Below, piece by piece: positions 1-10,326 of a stretch of DNA of 64,000 bases; positions within the stretch are counted from its first letter, which is position 1, and each line of letters opens with the position of its first letter. The notes below the pieces were generated by a model. That model searched no databases and was not told where the DNA came from. It was given only the letters and a program-made list of their open reading frames with translations. The stretch is from Hydractinia symbiolongicarpus. Its lineage: Eukaryota; Cnidaria; Hydrozoa; Anthoathecata; Hydractiniidae. Position numbers and translations under genes: made by a program. The stretch spans positions 22,792,501-22,856,500 of the forward strand of contig NC_079886.1 in NCBI RefSeq assembly GCF_029227915.1, written 5' to 3'.

Positions 1-101
1 AATGTGGTAAACAGAAAAATCGCTGCTAATAAGCCATACAGGATAACAAAACCAGAACCCTTTGAACCAATTATCATCATTAAAGTGTCCTTCTTGAGCA
101 T
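1..101 (-). CDS. possible edge exon of a membrane protein (weak)
   Basis: On the minus strand an open frame runs from an ATG at 101 to the window edge. It reads about 33 residues: a short Lys/Asp-containing start, then a strongly hydrophobic segment (roughly residues 16-33, rich in Gly, Leu, Ile, Phe) that could be a transmembrane helix or signal anchor. A possible splice acceptor (tttacag) lies just upstream at about 113-119, so this could be an internal exon instead. No family is recognised. The evidence is only an open frame with biased composition, too short to exclude chance. Confidence 0.2.
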   Translation of the reverse strand, partial: MLKKDTLMMIIGSKGSGFVILYGLLAAIFLFTT

Positions 102-119
102 TCCATTTGCCGAACTGTA

Positions 120-2376
120 AACTAGCTATATCCACTGTAAACTAGCTATATGTAAGAATGATTGTTTAAATTGGTATATGTAATATATATGCTAAATAAA
201 ACAGGTTACCTTATAAAATTAGCAAAAAAAAACCAACAAAACAACAACTTTAGCGTAATATCTGTTCTATTTGATATTGCATCAACAAAGTTCAGTCTAT
301 AGTGAGCATATATCAACTCGTTTAAAATACTATAGTACCAACTTAATATTCTTTTGAAAAGCCTTGTTTTAGGAAGTTACCACCGTATTCACATCTGTTA
401 ATGTTTATGTCTTAAAACAAATTACAATGTGATTCAAAGAAACATGAACACATGATTGAAATCGCCGACATTATAAAAATTCGACGGAAACTCAGATCAA
501 CTGGACACAAATACCACCAGATATAAAAAAAATTCATAGAACTAAATAAGTGCAAATAAAGTAGACAAGGTGGGGCGTAAAATAGGGCGGGTGTATAATC
601 TAATGATGTCACATATGGGCCACCGTAGAATTCTTTGTGAGAACCTATCATGTAAATTCAAATACATTGTATTGCTGTTAAAAACAATTTTGAAAGAAAA
701 CAAATAATCGGTTTAAGTAACGTATTTAGAACATATTTAGTGTCTACACGATAACATAGTTTTAAAGGGTTGTAAAGCAATTCATAATGTTTCGACAGTT
801 AATCGAAAACCCGCCTAAAGTGGTTAAATAAAAACAAAAAGAAAAGAAAAGAGATCAGGAATTAAAAAAAAAGTTTCTGGATCATACCTCAAGTAAAAAC
901 GTGAGCGTGGGCTTTCAAAGAAGATAGATACAAGTTACAAATCATTAAATGTGTAAAAATAAGAAAACTAAGCAACATTGAGCCTCAACCAAAATTTTTG
1001 TTCTTTAAAAAAGGCGTGCACGTGTTTAATTTTATTCTTTGAAGTGAGAATATTCTTAATGAAACAAAGGTTTCTATGGAAAGAAACATTTTTGGTCTTA
1101 AAAATTGAAAAAAAATTGAACTTCAGCGGCACAGTTGCTGAATCATAGTTCATCATATAATCCAAAGTTGTTTTTAGAAAAGCAGAACGATTGCGGGATA
1201 ACAACGCAGCAGGGCCAGAAGATTAACGAGCCCTGTATTTTTATGACATTAATTATTAATAAATTGTATTTTCACACATTTTCTAAATGGGTGGTTAAAC
1301 TAAAAAACAATGGAATGTCTTTCTCTTGATGGCTACGAGTCAATACAAACGCACACAAAACACGTTCATTTAGCCGGACTTCAAGAGCGGACACTCAGAG
1401 TACGCATGCGCAACCTGTTTAGAACAATTTTTTTTTTACCTAGATAAAATATAGGTATAAACAAACTTTAAGGAACCAGACAACAAGACTGACATTAGAT
1501 CCATATATAAACGAAGGCGAAATTATCTAAATAATAATTGCAGACAGGATGAGCAACACTTCAACGCTTGCAAGAATAACACAATTTGGATTTCACATAG
1601 TTCATAAAAAATAGCATAATTTGCTATGGAACTTGATTCCTTCACAAATTTGTCTTTAAATTATGTTATATATTTAACAACAGTTACTATCTCTTAATTA
1701 ATAGTTAAAAGAGATTGTTGCTTTTGAAACTGACTCCTTCAAACTTGAAAAGGGGGATATAATGCTAGTGATAAAGCTCGACGAATCCTTAAAAGGTTAA
1801 ATGTGCAGAGGCAGGCATATCATGGTCAAATCATTTATTGGTAATCATGTACACAAAATGCTTAAGGTAACTTATATCAATATTTTGCATAAAAAAATCT
1901 AACCTTGCAAAACAAAAATTTTATATATGCTCTAGTATATATTTTTATTAGGTTGGTAACATAAAAAAATTGCATAATAACCTGTGATGGTGTACAATGG
2001 GCCTAATCTTGCAGGCACAAACACTCACAAAGGAGCTGTCGAATTATAAGCTAAGTACAAGTTGTTGTTTTATAAATAAAATAGAATCTTAGAGACGGAA
2101 TCGTGTTGTTCAGCCGTGGAGTGCGGACGTGTTGTTCAGAGGAGAATTGTTTTTATGAGTACAGTAAAAAATATTTATCATTAACAGAGTTATTTGAAGT
2201 TAAACTAAACGAACATTTGTCTTTTGTAGTTGTTGGTTTATTTTCGTGGTTATGGCTTACATTAGACGATTGTGAACTTTGAAATCATAAGTTCTATTAT
2301 CATAATTTATTATCATTGACTTGCTATCACACAAAGTTCTTACATCAACACTGTTGTCAGTAGCAACAACGGCTAG
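120..2376. other. intergenic, nothing recognised
   Basis: AT-rich DNA with short chance ORFs on both strands. None shows splice-flanked coding character or a known motif. An 18-bp direct repeat (actgtaaactagctatat) occurs at about 115-132 and 138-155. The last part (about 2090-2376) may be the 5' untranslated part of the retrotransposon that follows, but I could not place its 5' end. Confidence 0.5.
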
Positions 2377-2530
2377 TTGTATTTGTTATTTTTAATTCTC
2401 CATCTGGGACATCGCAACGTAACAATGGCATCGTTATCATTTATTTATATCGTTGTATTAGCATCTGCAATTTGCAATAATTTATCATTAGCACCTAGAG
2501 GATGGAATGTCGGTATAACAAAAGAAACTA

Positions 2531-3379
2531 ATGCACATAATCAAAAGAAGCAAAAGCAGTGTACAATACTACAGTAATCATTGCGTGTCATACCAAATTA
2601 TCTTATCAGGAGATATTGAACCGAATCCGGGACCTACCCTCCGTAAAGGATTATCTAATCTCCGAACGAACACGCAGAAAACTGTCAAAACGTCACCGAA
2701 ATGTAGTGTTTGTTTTAAGGGAGTTGGTACCAACCGAAAGAGATTGTTTTGCTCAATATGTCAAAATTTGACACATGCACTATGTGCTCCAATATCTCTA
2801 ACATTGCAAAAGAAAATGACGTCAACTGCACTGTGTGATTGGATATGTCAATGTACTTTAACGCAACTCCCGTTCCACTCGTCTAAAGGTCTAGATACTA
2901 CTACCACTAGCACTAGAACTGCGAATTTTTACAACGACGAAAGCACTGATGATATACATTGTCAAACGCTACAAGAAAAATCACATATACTAAAAATCGC
3001 CCATATTAACACACAGTCATTAGCTTCTACTTTTGATGAATTCCAAGTAATTATGAACACATACCCATTCGATGTGATATGTGTTTCGGAATCCTGGCTT
3101 ACTGATAACCAACACCTAATCGATCACGTAACACTTCCACACTTTAACCTTGAATTTCGAAATCGCATTGGTAAACGTTTATATTCATTTATATTCGCAA
3201 TGACCGAAAGTACAAAGTTAGAAAGGACATCATGGATCTATACCCAGAGAAAGAACACCTATGGTTGGAGATCGCAGGTAAAAACAAACACAGTAGTTTG
3301 CTATTATGTGTTACATAGCAACCATATTTTGACACTGCTAGTAAGGTTAAGTGGACTTATGAGTTTGACGATTTATTAA
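2531..3379 (+). pseudogene. retrotransposon ORF, 5' part: 2A motif, PHD-like finger, endonuclease start
   Basis: The open frame has 282 codons. About residue 26 starts the tract ILSGDIEPNPGP, matching the 2A consensus D(V/I)ExNPGP, at which ribosomes skip a peptide bond. It is followed by a C-x2-C...C-x2-C...H-x2-C finger (starting CSVCFKG) and the first strands of an APE endonuclease. The native frame is lost near 3180: codons 3190-3290 read as endonuclease in the +1 frame (YIRNDRKYKV, then EHLWLEIAGK), so the last 60-70 residues of this ORF are nonsense. An overlapping upstream ORF (2377-2577) has a hydrophobic start after an ATG at 2426 and may be the original N-terminus, separated by a frameshift. 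Confidence 0.75.
2609..2635 (+). other. 2A ribosome-skipping motif (GDIEPNPGP)
   Basis: These nine codons spell GDIEPNPGP, a match to the 2A core D-(V/I)-E-x-N-P-G-P. In known 2A peptides the bond between the last Gly and Pro is not formed, giving two products from one ORF. 2A motifs near the N-terminus of non-LTR retrotransposon ORFs are known from trypanosomes and sea urchins. The preceding residues (YQIILS) are hydrophobic, as in active 2As. Activity here is inferred. Confidence 0.85.
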
Positions 3380-3780
3380 ACCGTTTATCGTCCGTATGGC
3401 ATGGGCCAGTTATTATTATCGGAGATATGAATATCGACATACTCTCTAATAATCCGACTGGAGTAATATATACCGACATGCTCGAATCTTATAATTTGAA
3501 ACAACACATAGTTACTCCAACGAGAAATAATAAATCATGTATTGATCACGTGATTAGCAATATACCGCATAAAATTATGGACTACAGTGTCATACCATGT
3601 CCCGAAATAAGCGATCATGACCTAGTATATGTCACTGTTAACGCAAGAACAGTGCGCTTTGAAACACGTTACAAGTATATTCGTTGTACAGGAACTTTAA
3701 CGAGCATCAGTTTGTCCAAGATTTTGAACAACTTCCCTTGTATCTCGTTTATGCCGTTTCGTGTCCGGATGAGAAGCTAA
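3373..3780 (+). pseudogene. retrotransposon endonuclease, C-terminal half
   Basis: From about 3373 the frame reads DLLNRLSSVWHGPV, then GDMN (3424-3435), SCIDHVISN and SDHDLVYV, the standard second half of APE-type retrotransposon endonucleases including the Asp/Asn and His active-site motifs. The frame breaks again near 3700, where another ORF (3684-3866) takes over. It is in a different frame from the first half, confirming that the element is broken. Confidence 0.75.
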
Positions 3781-4164
3781 GCTTATTTAACGACCTTGTG
3801 TTGTCGTGCATTGAAGAACATGCGGCAACAAAAAAAATAAAAGTGACCAGGCCACCAGCCCCTTAGCTACACAGTATAGACTTTGTCAAATACAAACAAG
3901 ATAAAAAATGGCTTCGTTTCCTTGCTTACCAATCCAACGATACGATTGACTGGCAAAATTACCGTATCATTAGAGGAAAAATCAAATCTGAAATCAAGTC
4001 ATCAAAGAAAGCATTTTACAAACCTGCTTTCAGTTCAAAAAAGCCAAAAGAGGTGTGACAATGTATCAATAGAGTGCTCCACCCAAACCCAAAGCGTATC
4101 AAAGCTGACCCTGATGAACTGAATTCTCATTTTAACACAACGGCCCACAAAGACTTACAAACTC

Positions 4165-5445
4165 AAATCCTGCAAGTGAAAATGAATTAAAACATTTTAT
4201 AAAAGGAATTTGTAAATTTGATGGTGCAAACGAACAATTTGAAATCAAGCCAGTAACATTTGAGGAAGTTCTTAATGAGCTAAAACCCCTACGCTCTGAC
4301 TGCTCCAGTGGTTATGATGCAATTCCTGTTCAACTAACAAAACGTGTAGCTAATTTGCTAGCATCTCCACTGATTCATCTCATTAACAGCGGAATTGAAA
4401 ATCAAATCCTTCAAGTAATGATGACTATCGTCCGATAACAGTACTTCCGATTCTTTCTAAAGTTTACGAAGGGTTAGTCAGTATCCAAATAGTAACTTTC
4501 ATTGAAACAAATCACATTTATTCACAAACGATGTCAGGTTTTAGAAGTAATCATTCAACTCACATTGCCCTGATAAAAATGAAGGATGATCTAGTTAAAG
4601 CAATGAATAGAAGCGAGATCTCTCTTGCAGTCTTAGTGGATTATTCTAAGGCATTTGACACCATGGACTTTAAAACCCTTCTAAGAAAATAACATCATCT
4701 TGGTTTTTCTGAGAGCTCCTTGAGCTGGATTACGAGTTACCTTTCCGGACGCAAACAGTTTGTACAAATTGACGAAAGGAAATCTGCATTGCTGACAGTA
4801 TTATTTGGAGTTCCACAAGGTTGTATTCAGGGAGCGGTTCTGTTTAACCTCTACGTTTGCGACTTTCAGAGACATATAGACAGTAATATATCTCAGTATG
4901 CTGACGACACAACAATTTATGAACATGCTAAGTTACAGGATTTAACAACATGTATATCCAAAGTACAAGTACTATTTGACAAACTCAACATGTGGTCAAA
5001 TCAGTCAAACCTAATTCTAAACTCTAGTAAATCAAAATTAATGTTGTTTAGCACCAAGCAATTGTCAGATCGTCACAAATTACGTAACTCTGATGTAATT
5101 AAAATCTTCAAAGATAGTGTACCGCTAGAACGAATTCACACATACAAGATATTAGGTGTTCATTTTGACGAACACTTAGATTGGTCTGTTCATATTCAAA
5201 AACTTATTGTATCGAGTAATATGAAACTGAAACAACTGAAGAGACTTGGCAAGTATACACCTTATTATATCCGGAAGAGTCTTGCTGAAGCTCTAATCCT
5301 GAGCAAACTAGACTACTGCAACACGCTTTTTCAAAACGCACCTGTGTATCAGTTAACTCGATTACAAAAAATACAGAACCGAACAGCCTCGTTTGTATTA
5401 TCGAAATACTGCAAACCAGTCGATGTAATAAAAAATCTGAAATAG
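4165..5445 (+). pseudogene. reverse transcriptase of the CR1/L2-like element
   Basis: Reading begins near 4192 (FIKGICKFDG) and passes the conserved LKPLRSDCSSGYDAIP segment. It jumps frame at about 4415, where the segment that normally leads into DDYRPITVLP is missing. The frame then continues through YSKAFDT, an in-frame TAA at about 4690, GVPQGCIQGAVLF and the catalytic YADD, with a connection region to the stop at about 5443. All palm motifs are recognisable. The stop, deletion and frame changes make it non-functional. A further C-terminal part (LPMRGRIDFSTL, then an ORF at 5594-5905) follows in shifted frames. Confidence 0.85.
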
Positions 5446-5844
5446 CTACCCATGCGTGGACGCATTGACTTCAGTACGTTGAGGCTCGTATACAAAAGAT
5501 TGCACGAAAAGTGTAAAAAGTGTCACTTTACCATCTTATGTTAACATCCAGACAAAAGTCTATACTAGAACAACAAGAGCGAGTAATGAGGTCATGTTAC
5601 AAGTCCCACGCGAAACAAACACTTTCGAACACTATGCTGCAAAACATTTTAATGGACTTCCAAAAAACATTCGCCACCAAGAAGTCAAAAACATATTTTA
5701 TTGTAAAAAATGTAAAAAATTCTTAATTGATAGGGAGCTTATTTATAACAATGGACGAGGATTTGAGCCTTTGCTGTATGTCTTCCCAACAAAATGGGAT
5801 GTAGTCGTACAGGATCTGCATGCCTCCCAAATCTCACCAACTTT

Positions 5845-5886
5845 TGATCATCCTCATCCTCAACCTCATCCTCATCATCATCATCT
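5845..5886 (+). repeat. short imperfect CATCCT/CAT repeat
   Basis: A run of catcct, caacct and cat units lies at the end of the retrotransposon reading frame. It would code a His/Pro-rich tail. It may be near the element's 3' end, where CR1/L2-type elements often carry short tandem repeats, but the true end was not located. Confidence 0.5.
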
Positions 5887-6085
5887 TTTTCTTTTCAAGA
5901 GATAAATGTCGCCAACTTTTTGGATCTGAATTTGAAGAGCCTTGAAGGTAACGTCATCATCAGTCTAGGCAGATTTCTGTCGATCTTCTGAAATTCCTGC
6001 TTTTGTAAGACAATTGACGATGGTGGAGGCTTCACTTTCTGCGATTGAAAATTGTGGTATTCGGTGGTAGGAAAATGAGCTTAAT

Positions 6086-6319
6086 GGATTTCAGGTTATC
6101 GATCGTTGGATGTGCTGGACAGTTATCTATGATTACGCTACATACAAACTCATATGGACACCCGAGTTATGGAAACATCTGAAAGCAAAATGTAAACAAG
6201 AAAACCCTATTGATAGGTTTGCAGTCAAGGCTAAAAATGGAAGAACAGTCAGACATCCAAAAAAGGGAAGGTCTGGACGTTTTGCAAAGACCATATCCTA
6301 TTATTTACGAAGCTACTAG
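6086..6319 (+). pseudogene. HIRAN-like domain fragment, degraded
   Basis: The frame opens with GFQVIDRWMCWTV, continues KCKQENPIDRFAVKAKNGRT and ends with GRSGRFAKTISYYLRS. The core QENPxDxxAVxxxxG followed by a basic stretch resembles the HIRAN fold pattern (REPxNxxDxxAI...G..vGyiP). I recall similar sequences as repetitive copies in invertebrate genomes. Here the position normally reading VGHxPKG is RHPKKG, and no complete gene surrounds it. It is probably an old copy or a transposon-associated remnant just downstream of the CR1/L2-like element. Function unknown. Confidence 0.5.
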
Positions 6320-8403
6320 TATGTAGTTATTAAAGTTATAGGGTCAAATTCCTAATGCAGTTGTAAAAATGTAATAGGATAGCTATTTGGCTACAAATTG
6401 GACGAGATGTAATGACAATGTAAATAGCTATATTAGAACGTCTTAAAGCTTTATTCCAGCTTTTTAAACTTTAGCTATGGTTGTATGTAGATAACACCGT
6501 ATTTAACCAGTATAAAAAAACAGTACAGTGCAGTCAATTCTTTAACACAGGTATAAAATGACATTTTCTTTTGACTGTTTGAACAAAAATTAAAACAATA
6601 GAGAGGCAAATCTGTCTTCGAAAACAATATCAAAAGTAGCTAGATGTTAAGAAAAATCTTAATTTGTGTAAGATAAAACTTGCAGAAACTTTTTAATCGA
6701 TTCATCATTAGTCAGAACTTTGTTGATATATTTCTAAGAAGCCTTACGATGGAAACGCACCTACAAATGCTCTTCCTCATCCATGATTTTTCCAGCCACC
6801 ATGTGATCGGTTTTGCTGTATTTCTAGGCGGAGATAATTTGGTTTAGGGTTAAGGCTTCAGTGAAGCATTAAACATGTTTTGATTTTTAGTTTCGAAAAA
6901 GTTTTTAGGACAATGTTTTCTCATGTATATCTTTTAGTTTTTACATTAAAATATGGACTTGCCAACAAGGTGATTACGCACCTTTATCCTTGTCTTAACC
7001 TTCGACGATTTACAGCATCGCACTGCATAAATAATGTGTTTCTTCCCATTATTTTGCGCATCCAGCATTTCATTTTGTGGCGCAGGTAAGGCATCAATTA
7101 TTCGTAAAAGCTCAATAATTGAAGATCTTATATACATAAACTAACCTTGTATAAGAATAGAGAAGAAAAAGGCTTATAATAAATAAATTATGTATATCAA
7201 ATATTTACAGGGTACTTTTCGGTCGTTTTTAGCTACATTTGGGCGTCAATGCATGATAATTTAAAATGATGATTTTATCCTCATGCTTATAAACATCTCC
7301 CCGCCATCAACGCCATCGTGTAAGTCACTAAGGTAAGAAATAAACACCTCGTTTTGTAGCTCCTTAAATATTAAGATGTTCTTAGAGGAATGATGGCGTG
7401 ATGCCAACATTGTCTATGTGATGCCAACATTGGCCTCGAATATAATAATTTTTTTAAGTCGGTGAACATCAGGTTTCTGTCTGATAGTAGTATAGTACCA
7501 ACAATTAACGTCATATACAAAGAAAAGATATATATGAGATTGTACAAATAATCTAGATCAGAAGCAAAGTATAACACCTTATAATGTAAAATGATATTGT
7601 GTTATACACCAAAAAGGGAAGTTACATGTTGACGACCTGCGCCTTGTTAACTCAAATAAAATACAAAAACGCTTACGTACAATCGAATATATCATTAATT
7701 GAACAAAACATTAAAAAAATTTTGGATCCTCCTAACTATAATATTAGATATTTACACTACGATTTTAATGGTAAAACAATATTTTTTTTAAAAAAATTTA
7801 CAACACTGAAAAAATTGTATGGTATTGTAACTAAATTTCTGTTTTATTCACAAACCATTGCTCCCCTTTAAAACCGTTTTAAAAGTAAAACACGAGTAAT
7901 AAACCCGAAAAATCTTTTATATATATAGCTTTGTTACTACAAAAAAACTAGTTATTATCTTGAGCTTAAAATTGATAAAACTACCACCTCATACAAATAC
8001 GAGTGGTGGAAAGCGGGTTATATTTACACAGCACTGTAACATGTATCTAAAGCTACAAGTTTTGTAAATAAATATAAATTATATATCACTTTTTTGATTT
8101 TATTTCAATCGTGGAATATAGCTCCAATCAATTTAACCGAAGAAAAAATGGCCAATACCACTTTTTTCAATCTTTTATAATATATTCAGATGTTAGGTCG
8201 ATTATAACAACCGAAATTGAGAAGCAAAAGAACAAATAAATAAATAAAAAACATAGAACCTGGTACGTGCTAATGAAAAGTTGACAAAATTTTTTAAAGA
8301 AATCAAGCACATGTGGTAACATGAGATAAGAAATTAAAAGAGTTATCGTGATCAGTTCAAATTGATCCGTATATTCTATTATTCAGCCAGATAGATTAGT
8401 CAA
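6320..8403. other. intergenic, nothing recognised
   Basis: AT-rich with frequent poly-A/T runs. The longest open frame (7599-7871, 90 codons) is Lys/Ile/Asn-rich and matches nothing I know. A 15-bp direct duplication (gtgatgccaacattg) occurs at about 7397-7411 and 7418-7432. Its right end should contain the 3' UTR of the minus-strand D8C gene. Confidence 0.5.
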
Positions 8404-8409
8404 TTTATT
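8404..8409 (-). terminator. candidate poly(A) signal of the minus-strand D8C gene
   Basis: AATAAA on the minus strand, about 55 bases past the stop codon at 8464. This is the first canonical signal after the stop. In AT-rich DNA chance hits are common, so it is tentative. Confidence 0.35.
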
Positions 8410-8463
8410 TGCAGCCAAATATAAACGCTGCTGCAAAAAACAACTGCTGGATGTATTCATGGT

Positions 8464-10326
8464 CTAAAAATGAGTATATCCATGTGGAACGTGATCGCAT
8501 CTTTCGTTGCGTAACTTCACTTCGTGAAGTCGAATGAATGTTTCATCTGTCCAATCCCTAACTTCTGTATGAATTTCAATCTAAAATGGTACAAAGGATA
8601 TAAAAAATAACCAGAAATCAAATTACATTTTCACGTAAACTTCACCTAGCTAGTCACCGGATAACTATTATCAACATAGACCAATACAAGCTTTAACAAG
8701 AAGAGCATGTTATCTTACTTTTGAGCAACCTGCACCTGCAGGTACATCAAAACATCTATTAAGTCTCTGGTTAATTAAATGTACTCTTCCAATTATTTTT
8801 GTACTGCTACCCGAAACTTGGTTAATTGTCATTTTAGTTCTGTGATTGTTGTATGTGTGTTGATTCAATATTTGCGCGTTAATGTCAATGCAGAAGCAGT
8901 GGTGCTTTCTGTTTACTGGTTTATTGAACTGCAACGTTGAGCTTGCATGTGGAATGGTAGCATTTCCTTTTAACTGAATGTAACCTAAATAAGAAATAGA
9001 ATATAATAAAATGGGAACGAACGAACGAACGAACGAACGAACGAACGAACGAACGAACGAACGAACGAACGAACGAACGAACGAACGAACGAACGAACGA
9101 ACGAACGAACGAACGAACGAACGAACGAACGAACGAACGAACGAACGAACGAACGAACGAACGAACGAACGAACGAACGAACGAACGAACGAACGAACGA
9201 ACGAACGAACGAACGAACGAACGAACGAACGAACGAACGAACGAACGAAGGTCGTAAAGGTATGAAACTGAAAATCCTTACCATTTTTATTCCACACCCA
9301 GTCAATTTCACTGCTGCTAGCCCTAGTTTTTTCAACCACACAAAGTGGGGTTTTATTCTCCGATGTACAAAAAACACTTCTTGCATGAAAATTGGTGCCT
9401 AGAGAGAAATGTGCTGAACATCAAACTCCTACTGTAGCAGCTAACTATTGCTATTTTCAGTACCAAGAATTACTTACTTTTTTTAAAATAGATGTTCAAA
9501 ATAAAGTGCAATCGATGTTTTAAAAATAAGGAAAGTTTGTAAAAGAGAAATACAAAAAACACGGACAGCAAATAACATACGTTTTTCTACGACAAGTATC
9601 ATTTTTTAAAAGCATACGATCGTAAATACATACCTTTATCACATGGAACATCATTTCGCGTTTCAAGAGAGTAAGAATCAAGGTAAACTAAATTGGACGT
9701 GTCTGAATGAAGGGATGCTGCTTTGAACACAATCTAAAAGAATATACAGCGATTAAAATCAAAGGTTCTATAATGGGTAGTACCAAAATCATATTTGTTT
9801 TTTACCAAAATTTTAAAAAAAAAAATCTTAAGATTTTCTCAAGTTAGTTTGTGGTCAGGTAACATTTCATTCAATAGAATTGAACTCAATCTTCTTTTTA
9901 AGTAAAGTGAAACAGTTAGTTAACTAAATTACAAATTTTAACAAATTTTAGTCAAATTTAACAACTCAATAAATTCTAAAAAGGTGCAATTTATCTATTA
10001 TTCTTTTCTACCACAGAAAATAGATTCAATCTCTTTGTTTACCTGGTATTGATCTCCTTCTGATAAAGAGTTGGAAATCATGAAACAATGTCTTGTTTGT
10101 ACTTCAGAAAGGAAATCAGGATTAAACCTCTCTGTTATGATGTTTGTATTGATGTTTATCTCAGAAACTGAGAAGTTTACTTTTCCTTGTATCCCTTGAT
10201 ATCGATAATTGAAGCAAAAGACTTCCTTCTCTTGTTTTTTAGTTAGAGTAATTGAAGAAAACATGCCAGTAATTTGACCACTTGCAGGGTAATTCTGAGA
10301 TGGTAAGATGAATTCACCATTTGATT
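8464..10326 (-). other. tandem MAM-like domains at the C-terminus (exons 17-21)
   Basis: Two copies of a related beta-rich domain are seen. Copy 1 (exons 17-18) shows VFCFNYRYQG, RHCFMI, then QYQ/IVFKAAS and a closing VPC. Copy 2 (exons 19-21) shows HHCFCIDINA, NRCFDV, then CSK/IEIHTEV and a closing ERC. The pattern of an aromatic/Cys strand, a late hydrophobic (Q)IVF strand and a terminal Cys resembles MAM domains, but identity is low and other jelly-roll folds are possible. The stop codon at 8464 follows a short HGYTHF tail. Confidence 0.6.

Larger units (their letters stand above)
2377..5905 (+). mobile_element. CR1/L2-like non-LTR retrotransposon, degenerate copy
   Basis: In order the copy shows a 2A-like motif ending NPGP (2609-2635), a Cys-rich PHD-like finger (about 2698-2860), an APE-type endonuclease and a reverse transcriptase. 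Endonuclease landmarks are HINTQS, SESW, GDMN and SDHD, lying at about 3004-3620 across two frames. The reverse transcriptase has LAVLVDYSKAFDT (about 4624-4662), GVPQGCIQGAVLF (about 4807-4845) and YADD (about 4899-4910), followed by the usual thumb region (YKILGVHFDEHLDW) and a C-terminal tail near 5600-5790. Frameshifts occur near 3180, 3340-3360 and 3700, a stop lies at about 4690, and the reverse transcriptase has an internal deletion near 4410. The copy is therefore dead. 5' and 3' ends and target-site duplication were not identified. Clade assignment within the Jockey/CR1/L2 group is by general resemblance only. Confidence 0.9.

Noticed and set aside
7599-7871. 90-codon plus-strand ORF
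   Set aside because: Lys/Ile/Asn-rich composition typical of random AT-rich frames; no domain and no neighbouring exon.
8710-9386. Long minus-strand ORFs with Phe-Val-Arg-Ser repeats and the plus-strand Asn-Glu-Arg-Thr ORF
   Set aside because: They are readings of the intronic GAAC array. Only the flanking parts (8719-8984 and 9282-9398) are true exons, of the D8C gene.
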